Source of the DNA: JBMNFB01 sp050949085
GTDB taxonomy: Bacteria; Bacillota; UBA994; UBA5500
Length of the DNA: 64,000 nucleotides
Assembly (NCBI GenBank): GCA_050949085.1
Contig: JBMNFB010000001.1
Location: forward strand, 372,001-436,000
Reading direction: 5' to 3'
Within the stretch, counting starts at the first letter, position 1. Each line of letters starts with the position of its first letter. Under the pieces are notes generated by a model that was given only the letters and a program-made list of their open reading frames with translations, had not been told where the DNA came from and made no database searches. Positions 58,153-64,000 of the stretch are shown here, one piece after another. Both the position numbers and the translations under genes were made by a program.

Positions 58153-59232
58153 ATGAAAGCTGAACTGAAGACCTTGTTGGCCGAGTTAACTGCTTTGCCG
58201 GGGATCTCCGGCCAGGAGCAGGCGGTGGTGAAACACCTGGTGGACCGCTTGCGGCCGCTGGCGGACGAGGTAGAGGTGGACAAGTTTGGGAACATCTATG
58301 CCCTGAAGCGAGGCGCTGCTGGCGGACCGCGGCTGATGATCGCCGCCCATTCAGACGAGATCGGCATGATGGTCAAGAGCATTGAGCGCAACGGTTATCT
58401 CCGCCTGCAGAAGGTGGGGGGCACCCTCGACCCCTTGCTTCTGGGGCGGAAGGTACGGGTAAACGGCTACACCGGCATCATCGGTGTCAAGGCCGGTCAT
58501 ATGCAGACCCCGGAGGAGCGAACCCGCGTGGTCTCCGCCAACAACCTCTATATCGATCTGGGAGTTGACAGCGCAGACGCGGTCAGGGCGCTGGGCATTC
58601 GCGTCGGTGATCCGATCGTTTACGATGCTGAACTGGACTCATTGGGCGGTAACCCGGACCGGGTTTTTGGCAAGGCGGTGGACGATCGCATCGGCTGTGC
58701 GCTGCTGATCAAGCTGCTGGAAAGCCTGCAGGGCCAGAGCCTGCCTGGAGACCTCTACGCCGTGGTTACGGTCCAGGAAGAGGTCGGCCTGCGGGGCGCG
58801 ACGGTGGCGGCGCATCGCGTCAACCCCGACCTGGCCATAGCGCTGGATACAGTTCCAGCCGGCGATACTCCGGACATCAATACCAGTCGGGAGCTGCCGA
58901 TTGTGTTGGGACGTGGGCCGGCCATTCAGGTGCTCAGCGGTGGGAGCGGGCGCGGCCTCTTGCTCAATCCTGCAGTAAAGAATTGGATTGTGGGGATTGC
59001 CGACGAGGCCCAGTTGCCGTATCAGCTGGCTGTGTTCAGCGGTGGCACCACGGACGCTTCTGCCATGCACCTGGTTCGGGATGGGATTCTGGCCGCTGCG
59101 GTGACGATACCGAGGCGCTATTCCCATTCCCCGGTGGAGATGCTGGATCTCAATGACGCCGTGGCCACATTGCGGCTGCTGCAGGAGCTATGCCAGCATC
59201 TGGGCGAGATTTCCCAGCTGTCGTTTATTTAG
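58153..59232 (+). CDS. M42 family metallopeptidase (glutamyl aminopeptidase/endoglucanase-like)
   Basis: 359 residues. The two-metal site of the M42 family is seen as AHSDEIGMMV, KAVDDRIGCALL, QEEVGLRGA and LDTVPAGDTP; the final histidine is in RRYSHSPVEML. These cytosolic dodecameric aminopeptidases release N-terminal residues from peptides; some members were once called endoglucanases. GGAGG lies before the ATG. The HAD gene starts six bases after the stop. Confidence 0.92.
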   Translation: MKAELKTLLAELTALPGISGQEQAVVKHLVDRLRPLADEVEVDKFGNIYALKRGAAGGPRLMIAAHSDEIGMMVKSIERNGYLRLQKVGGTLDPLLLGRKVRVNGYTGIIGVKAGHMQTPEERTRVVSANNLYIDLGVDSADAVRALGIRVGDPIVYDAELDSLGGNPDRVFGKAVDDRIGCALLIKLLESLQGQSLPGDLYAVVTVQEEVGLRGATVAAHRVNPDLAIALDTVPAGDTPDINTSRELPIVLGRGPAIQVLSGGSGRGLLLNPAVKNWIVGIADEAQLPYQLAVFSGGTTDASAMHLVRDGILAAAVTIPRRYSHSPVEMLDLNDAVATLRLLQELCQHLGEISQLSFI

Positions 59233-59237
59233 CGAGA

Positions 59238-59876
59238 ATGCAGTCAGTAAGGCAGATATTTTTCGACCTTGATGGCACGCTCTGGCCACCAGAAAGCGTC
59301 GTCCTCCCTGCATTCCGGCAGACGTTTCAGCAGTTAGGGTTGCCGCTGCCGGCGGAGGCAACGCTGCTCAAAACTCTGGGCTATCCGGTTGACGAGATCT
59401 GGCGGATGCTGCTGCCCGGCCTGCCGGCGGCCGTGCGTTGCCGCGCCCGCTCCCTGATGGGTGAGGCGGAGCTGGCCATCCTCAGATCCGGTGGTGGCGC
59501 CGCGTTTCCCGGAGTGAGGGAGACGTTGCTCAGGCTGCGGGAAGCCGGTATCCAGCTTTACATTCTCAGCAATTGTGAGACGGACTACCTGCAGCTGGTG
59601 CCTGATGCCCTTGGTCTGGCAGACTGTTTTGACGGGCGTTACTGCGCCGACCAGTTCCCAGGGTTGACCAAGGCGGAGATCCTGCAGCAGATCCTGCAGC
59701 GACGGCCGCTGCCGGCGGCGATGGTGGGAGATCGCTTTCACGATATTGAAGCCGGGAAACTGAATAACCTGTTTACCGTAGGCTGCCGCTTTGGCCACGG
59801 CGACGATGCCGAACTGGCTGGGGCCGATTGTGTGATCGATAGCTTTCTGCAGCTGACGAGCATTTTTGGCGTCTAG
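59238..59876 (+). CDS. HAD-superfamily hydrolase
   Basis: 212 residues, subfamily IA by its cap position. Motif I FFDLDGTLW near residue 9, motif II LSNCETDY near 115, Lys in PGLTKAEIL and motif III VGDRFHDIEAG. A phosphoglycolate phosphatase- or beta-phosphoglucomutase-like enzyme; substrate not predictable. ATG 59238 is six bases after the M42 stop; a weak GCGAGA site suggests coupling. Confidence 0.85.
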   Translation: MQSVRQIFFDLDGTLWPPESVVLPAFRQTFQQLGLPLPAEATLLKTLGYPVDEIWRMLLPGLPAAVRCRARSLMGEAELAILRSGGGAAFPGVRETLLRLREAGIQLYILSNCETDYLQLVPDALGLADCFDGRYCADQFPGLTKAEILQQILQRRPLPAAMVGDRFHDIEAGKLNNLFTVGCRFGHGDDAELAGADCVIDSFLQLTSIFGV

Positions 59877-59939
59877 GCAACACGCTCAGTCATGGTCTGG
59901 TTAGTAGCGGCTATGATTCCTATAAAGGGGTGTGATTCG

Positions 59940-60509
59940 ATGGCTAAGGTTGAACTGGCACCTTCCTCTGCGTTGTTTCCGGTGCCGTCTGTCATGGTCA
60001 GTAGCGCGACTGCCCAGGCGCGGCCGAACGTGATCACTCTCGCCTGGGTTGGTACCGTCTGCTCACAGCCGCCGCTGGTGGCGATCTCAGTGCGCCCTTC
60101 CCGGCACTCTCACGCTCTGATTGCTGAGAGCCGCGAGTTTGTGATCAACATACCCAGCGAGGAACAGGCCGTGCAGATGGACTATTGCGGTCAGGTCAGC
60201 GGCCGCGACGTAGACAAGTTCGCCCGCTGCGGGTTTACGCCCCGGGAGGCCAGCCGGCTGCAGTATGCACCGCTGATCGCTGAATGTCCGGTGAATCTGG
60301 AGTGCCAGGTCCGGCAGATTCAGGAGTTGGGCTCGCATGATCTGTTCATCGCCGAGGTAGTTGCGGTTCACGCTGACCGAGAGATTCTGGGTGAGAACCA
60401 GCGCATCAACCATCAGGCGGTGAAGCCGCTCTGTTATGTGGGAAACAGTTACTATGGCCTCGGGAACAATCTGGGGCGAGCCGGAATCGGCCGCGCCCTG
60501 CGAGAGTAG
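59940..60509 (+). CDS. Flavin reductase-like FMN-binding split-barrel protein
   Basis: 189 residues. Features of the flavin-reductase-like domain: NVITLAWVGTVCSQPPLVAISVRPSRHSHALI and REFVINIPS near residues 30-80, and DLFIAEVVAVHAD. It binds FMN and may reduce it or serve as a flavoredoxin. ATG 59940 follows AAAGGGGTGTG. Confidence 0.87.
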   Translation: MAKVELAPSSALFPVPSVMVSSATAQARPNVITLAWVGTVCSQPPLVAISVRPSRHSHALIAESREFVINIPSEEQAVQMDYCGQVSGRDVDKFARCGFTPREASRLQYAPLIAECPVNLECQVRQIQELGSHDLFIAEVVAVHADREILGENQRINHQAVKPLCYVGNSYYGLGNNLGRAGIGRALRE

Positions 60510-60533
60510 GAGGGCGCTGAGACGAGAGCCAGA

Positions 60534-60580
60534 AGAGGCCTGTCGTCAAGCAGGGATTGCTTGCCGACAGGCCTCTCTTT
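60534..60580 (+). terminator. Long terminator hairpin between convergent genes
   Basis: AGAGGCCTGTCG (60534-60545) pairs perfectly with CGACAGGCCTCT (60565-60576), and CAAGCA inside pairs with TGCTTG, giving a stem of 18 pairs with one bulge; CTTTATG follows. It can serve the minus-strand gene as well. Confidence 0.8.
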
Positions 60581-60691
60581 ATGTCAGTTACCCGTGTTAC
60601 CCGGAACGCCCCTGGCAGTGCACCACCCGCGCCAGTGCAGGTTCGTCCATCTCTGGTGAGCAAAGGCGAAGTGTGGAAAGATCAGGCGCCG

Positions 60692-62041
60692 CTAGTCGGC
60701 AACCGCTGTCGGCACCATCACAGCTTCGGTCATGCCATGGATTATCGGTTTCTCCAGCGGCACGATGGTCGCTAGCGCCCCCGAAAGTCTGACCTGATCA
60801 CCAACGATGAAGTAATAGGGGCAGAGGCGCAGCTTGCCGGTAAAGCCGATCAGCCGGCGCGAGTTGAAGTCAAAGTAGGCAGTCTCCAGCGGCACCGAGC
60901 GCAGGTACTCCTGTAGGACATAGGGCGGACCTGTGCGCAGGCCATCCAGCGTCTCCATCCAGCGACGGCTGCCATAGTCTTTGCCGCGGCTGAATCCGCG
61001 GCCTCCCCAGGCCTGCGGCGAGAAACCGGACGGCTTGAGGACGAAGTTGCGCTGCTTGCGGCTGCAGGACCGCAGAGCTTCCCAGGAGCCAAATGGCCCC
61101 CCGGCGAAGGCCTGAGGATCATCAGTGATCAGCCAGGTCTCAGGTATCAGCCGCTTCAGGCCGTAGTAGGCCTTTTCCGGCAATAGCTGTCTCCAATAGG
61201 TTGCCAGCTCGGGGTGATGTAGCCAGGCGAACCACATCTTCTCCTCCAGGTGTGGCTTCGGCGGTGCGGTCAACCTGACTTTGCCAGCCGCCGCCAGTTC
61301 CAGCAGCTGGTTGGCCCCGGGGATGTTATCCAGATCGAACAGCTCAAAGAACCGGTAGATCAGGCCAAGGCGTTTCCCGCGCAGCGCTACACCGGATGCA
61401 TCCAGCACCAGATCCTCTACCCGTACCGTCGGCAGCGTCTGACCGGTTTCACTCCAGCGCTGCGAGAGCCAGGTCGTCTCACGCTGATAGGGGAGGCACT
61501 CTTCGGAAAAGGCGATGGCCGCTGCTTCGCCGTTGGCCAGATGGAGCAGGGCGGCCAGGAAGGCAGCCTGGGTAGGCTCCTCGCCCAGCAGCTGGAAGCC
61601 GCAGGCCCGATAGACATTCTCCAGGAATGCCAGCAGCCCGATACTGCCTGGTACGGCATCCAGCTCGGTAGCGCGGAACCCCTGTTCAGTCAACAGGAGG
61701 TCAGGCCGAATCACCAGGGGGATCTGCTGCCGAAACGCATCGGCGCCTGCCAGTCTCAGTAGCCACTCGGGTTTGCCGACGTCCAGATGCCTGGCCACGA
61801 AGGCAGGAGCCAGACCGGCCTGGCTCCACCGATAGAGTTTATCCATTGCCCAATAGAAGTCGCGCAGCCAATAGCCGAGCTCCACCAGATGGTGATACTG
61901 GGCTGTAGAAATCTGATAGGGGGTGGGGCTGACTCGGAACGGCGCAAAGCGAGCTAACGGCTTAGGGCGCGCGACCTGGCGCGAAATGCGAGCCTGCGCC
62001 AGGGCATTATCCACTACCATACAGATCTGTTCTGCCTGCAA
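60692..62041 (-). CDS. Putative circularly-permuted ATP-grasp-like protein
   Basis: 449 residues on the minus strand. RPDLLLTEQGFRATELDAVPGSIG resembles the pre-ATP-grasp motif of glutathionylspermidine-synthase-like enzymes (RxD...EDG...ExN...G), and the C-terminal NFVLKPSGFSPQAWGGRGF and VLQEYLRSVP look like the ATP-binding loop and hinge. So it probably ligates a carboxylate to an amine using ATP. The function is unknown. TTG 62041 lies seven bases after AGGGGGT on the minus strand. It is convergent with the flavin reductase gene and divergent from the next. Confidence 0.6.
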   Translation of the reverse strand: MQAEQICMVVDNALAQARISRQVARPKPLARFAPFRVSPTPYQISTAQYHHLVELGYWLRDFYWAMDKLYRWSQAGLAPAFVARHLDVGKPEWLLRLAGADAFRQQIPLVIRPDLLLTEQGFRATELDAVPGSIGLLAFLENVYRACGFQLLGEEPTQAAFLAALLHLANGEAAAIAFSEECLPYQRETTWLSQRWSETGQTLPTVRVEDLVLDASGVALRGKRLGLIYRFFELFDLDNIPGANQLLELAAAGKVRLTAPPKPHLEEKMWFAWLHHPELATYWRQLLPEKAYYGLKRLIPETWLITDDPQAFAGGPFGSWEALRSCSRKQRNFVLKPSGFSPQAWGGRGFSRGKDYGSRRWMETLDGLRTGPPYVLQEYLRSVPLETAYFDFNSRRLIGFTGKLRLCPYYFIVGDQVRLSGALATIVPLEKPIIHGMTEAVMVPTAVAD

Positions 62042-62172
62042 CAGAGACCCCCTGCCTCTCGGATATCGTTAATCGGTCTCCAGTAGCTTATGAGTGGCGC
62101 TGGTGAATCGTGCGCGATAGCAATGGGTTCGCCACCCCTCTGGTATGATCCCGCCAGCTCAGTGGGAGATTA

Positions 62173-62574
62173 ATGGCTAGAAAGCAGGCACTGAACTATG
62201 AAATCGAGGTGTTGGTCTTGAACGAGGTGACCGTGAATCACTTGCGCGAGCTGGCGAGGCGGGCGGAGGAACTGCGCAGAGCCGTCAAACTGCAGCCTGA
62301 TCCGACCATCGATGACGACGTACTCTGGTCGTCCAGCCTGGACATCCTCGGTGAGCTGGTAAACGTCGTTGAAGGGGTGGTCATGAGGCAGCAGGAGCTG
62401 CTGCAGCTTACCCGGGATGGCAGCCCGTACGGGGCGGTGGCGCGCGCCGGCTCAACCGAGATGGAGTGCCCCTATTGTCAGCAGCTGGTAACAGTCTCCG
62501 ATGAGGCGGTGGCTGATGGCGCGACCGTCTGCCCACGCTGTGGAGCCCAGATGCTGCTCGCCAATCCAACCTGA
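62173..62574 (+). CDS. Zinc-ribbon hypothetical protein
   Basis: 133 residues: a helical N-terminal part (NHLRELARRAEELRRAV and LDILGELVNVVEGVV) and a C-terminal zinc ribbon CPYCQQLV...CPRCGAQM (two CxxC pairs). Family not recognised. ATG 62173 with GGGAGA nine bases upstream. It lies before spoIIIA with a terminator between. Confidence 0.65.
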   Translation: MARKQALNYEIEVLVLNEVTVNHLRELARRAEELRRAVKLQPDPTIDDDVLWSSSLDILGELVNVVEGVVMRQQELLQLTRDGSPYGAVARAGSTEMECPYCQQLVTVSDEAVADGATVCPRCGAQMLLANPT

Positions 62575-62632
62575 GAAGCCGCGCGATAGGCAACGCGTTC
62601 GCCTCGCTTCCCCTAAATCACGACTCTACGGG

Positions 62633-62670
62633 GGTGCTCCCTGTCTACATGACAGGGCACCTCCTTTCAT
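62633..62670 (+). terminator. Terminator after the zinc-ribbon gene
   Basis: GGTG..CCCTGTC pairs with GACAGGG..CACC around TACAT, followed by TCCTTTC. Confidence 0.7.
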
Positions 62671-62708
62671 TTGTGGCTGGACAGGCGCAGTCTTTGTCCC
62701 TTTGCTGG

Positions 62709-62737
62709 TCATAAGTCGGCTGGACAGGCCATAGGAT
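62709..62737 (+). promoter_or_regulatory. Possible sigma-E promoter of the spoIIIA operon
   Basis: TCATAA and CATAGGAT separated by 15 bases resemble the mother-cell sigma-E consensus (-35 ATA-rich, -10 CATACAnT). spoIIIA is sigma-E-controlled in B. subtilis. The match is imperfect. Confidence 0.4.
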
Positions 62738-62758
62738 TTAGCGGATGGAGGTGATGGC

Positions 62759-63709
62759 TTGTTTGACTGGCACAATCTCAGCGCCGTCCTGCCCGCCGAC
62801 TGGCATCCTGCAGTTCTGGCCAGCGACAGTTCGGTCCTCGGCCAGATTCAAGAGTTGCGCATCCGTTGTGGACAACCTGTGCTGGCGTACGGCCAGTTTG
62901 GCGAGATGTTTCTGACTGAACAGGGGCTATCCCCCTGCAGCCAGCGCTGGCTGGTGGCGGGGCGGGAGCATGTGCAACATATTCTGGCGACCATCAGTCG
63001 CAGCTCCCTGTACGCGTTGGGAGAGGAGCTGCGCTCTGGCTACCTGACGATTCAGGGCGGGCACCGCATCGGTCTCGTCGGTCGCGCGGTGGTTGAGCAG
63101 GGAAGGGTGAAGACGCTGAAATACATCACCGGTTTCAATGTCCGCCTGGCGCGGGAGGTAAAAGGCTGTTCGACCCCGCTGCTGCCAATCCTGCAGGATG
63201 GTCGGACAACCATCTACAGTACGCTGGTGGTGTCGCCGCCGCAGGCCGGCAAGACCACGCTGCTAAGAGATCTGGCCCGGGCACTGAGTAGCGGTGATCG
63301 GCCGCTCCAGCGCGCTCACAAGGTTGTGGTGGTGGATGAACGCTCTGAGCTGGGGGCGTGTTGGCAGGGGATGCCTCAGCTGGACCTTGGCCCCCGCTGC
63401 GATGTTCTGGATGCCTGTCCCAAGGCGGAGGGAATGATGATGGCGCTGCGCGCCTTATCTCCCGAGGTTCTGGTTACCGATGAAATCGGGCGTTGGGAGG
63501 ACGCGGCGGCCATCGAGGAGGCGTTGAATTGTGGCGTAACAGTGATCGCCAGCGCTCACGGGGCGAGTCTTGAGGACCTGACGCGCCGGCCTGGGCTGCG
63601 GCGACTGCTTCAGGACGTCTCATTTGAGAGGTTTATCGTCCTCAGCTCCCGCCGCGGCCCGGGGACAGTAGAGGCAGTGCTGGATGAGCGGCGGCATTCA
63701 CTGCTCTAG
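62759..63709 (+). CDS. spoIIIAA: Stage III sporulation protein AA
   Basis: 316 residues, secretion-ATPase-like. Walker A SPPQAGKTTLLRD near residue 158, Walker B VVVDERSE near 190, IQGGHRIGLVGRAV and LVTDEIGR as in the family. It is the ATPase of the SpoIIIA-SpoIIQ channel that links mother cell and forespore. TTG 62759 is five bases after GGAGGTGA. Confidence 0.95.
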   Translation: MFDWHNLSAVLPADWHPAVLASDSSVLGQIQELRIRCGQPVLAYGQFGEMFLTEQGLSPCSQRWLVAGREHVQHILATISRSSLYALGEELRSGYLTIQGGHRIGLVGRAVVEQGRVKTLKYITGFNVRLAREVKGCSTPLLPILQDGRTTIYSTLVVSPPQAGKTTLLRDLARALSSGDRPLQRAHKVVVVDERSELGACWQGMPQLDLGPRCDVLDACPKAEGMMMALRALSPEVLVTDEIGRWEDAAAIEEALNCGVTVIASAHGASLEDLTRRPGLRRLLQDVSFERFIVLSSRRGPGTVEAVLDERRHSLL

Positions 63710-63720
63710 GGGGTGCTTCG

Positions 63721-64000
63721 ATGTTTGTTCAGGTAGTCAAGTTTGCCGCTGCCCTGATGGTGGCTACCTCGACCAGTCTCGCAGGTTTCGCGGTTGCTAG
63801 ACGCTATCGGGATCGGCCGCGACTGCTGCGTGAGTTACAGAGCGCTCTCCAGGCGCTGGCAACCGAGATCAGCTACGGAGCGACACCTCTGCCGGAGGCG
63901 TTTGCCTCCCTGGCGAGGCGGACACGACAGCCGATAGCAATGCTGTTCTCTACCGCTGCGGCTGCTATCAGCCAGCCGGGGCAGACGGCGTATGTGGCTT
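63721..64000 (+). CDS. spoIIIAB: Stage III sporulation protein AB (3' truncated by the window edge)
   Basis: The first 93 residues: MFVQVVKFAAALMVATSTSLAGF is the N-terminal membrane helix, then RPRLLRELQSALQALATEISYGATPLPEAF, the SpoIIIAB/PilC-like start. SpoIIIAB resembles the GspF platform and sits with SpoIIIAA in the channel. ATG 63721 follows AGGGGGTG, 11 bases after spoIIIAA. The frame stays open to the right edge, so the remainder lies outside. Confidence 0.93.
   Translation, partial: MFVQVVKFAAALMVATSTSLAGFAVARRYRDRPRLLRELQSALQALATEISYGATPLPEAFASLARRTRQPIAMLFSTAAAAISQPGQTAYVA

Overview
The window is a high-GC stretch from an endospore-forming, anaerobic member of the Bacillota, most like the Clostridia/Peptococcales type. 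The evidence is an intact sporulation sigma factor sigK, the start of the spoIIIA operon at the right edge, the alaS-ireB-ruvX-DUF1292-mltG block typical of Firmicutes, a T-box riboswitch, frequent TTG/GTG starts with strong GGAGG-type ribosome binding sites, and an NAD-linked [FeFe] hydrogenase next to the redox repressor Rex. I cannot name the species.

Layout. 1-2.1 kb: end of a proline-rich protein and a VWA-domain protein. 2.3-10.5 kb: nucleic-acid and stringent-response housekeeping genes recJ, apt, relA, dtd, an MBL hydrolase and aspS, followed by a candidate 6S RNA at 10.68-10.92 kb. 11.0-15.9 kb: RseC-like protein, thioredoxin, threonine aldolase, rarA, YigZ-family protein, mnmA. 16-18.2 kb: small PRC-barrel, zinc-ribbon and YtxH-like proteins, then an AI-2E-type permease. 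18.2-25.3 kb: a T-box leader over a nucleosidase and alaS, then ireB, aldo/keto reductase, ruvX, DUF1292 and mltG. 25.5-29.9 kb: polysaccharide deacetylase, a tandem long-hairpin repeat, an M24 peptidase on the minus strand, sigK and a YqeG phosphatase. 30-40.3 kb: a complete type IV pilus locus (pilB, pilT, pilC, pilin, pilD, two minor pilins, pilM, pilN, pilO, a PilX-like protein, a GspH-like pilin) behind an unassigned structured leader; the apparent main pilin gene carries a frameshift and an in-frame stop. 40.6-46.1 kb: ABC-F protein, Xaa-Pro peptidase, a five-unit hairpin repeat array, efp and a class II aldolase. 46.1-54.6 kb: rex, then a trimeric electron-bifurcating-type hydrogenase (HydB, HydA, HydC) bracketed by a cysteine-less ferredoxin-like protein, a small ferredoxin-like protein, a HydS-type sensory hydrogenase with PAS domain, and a SpoIIE-type phosphatase. 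54.7-62.6 kb: a GT2 glycosyltransferase with a large insertion, cobO, a membrane-anchored hypothetical, M42 peptidase, HAD hydrolase, flavin reductase, an ATP-grasp-like protein on the minus strand and a zinc-ribbon protein. 62.7-64 kb: spoIIIAA and the start of spoIIIAB.

How it fits together. The most coherent accessory system is the hydrogenase locus. The HydABC core should exchange electrons between NADH, ferredoxin and hydrogen. The sensory hydrogenase plus PP2C phosphatase may report hydrogen or redox state, and Rex probably sets transcription by NADH/NAD+. The pilus locus looks like one transcript unit under an RNA leader with an intrinsic terminator; its motor PilB has the MshEN domain that binds c-di-GMP in relatives. 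The least explained sequence is non-coding: a 67-69 bp tandem hairpin array before efp (43,694-44,031) with paired compensatory changes, a relic of it after the pilus operon, a similar hairpin inside one copy of a separate 256 bp tandem repeat, and the pil leader.
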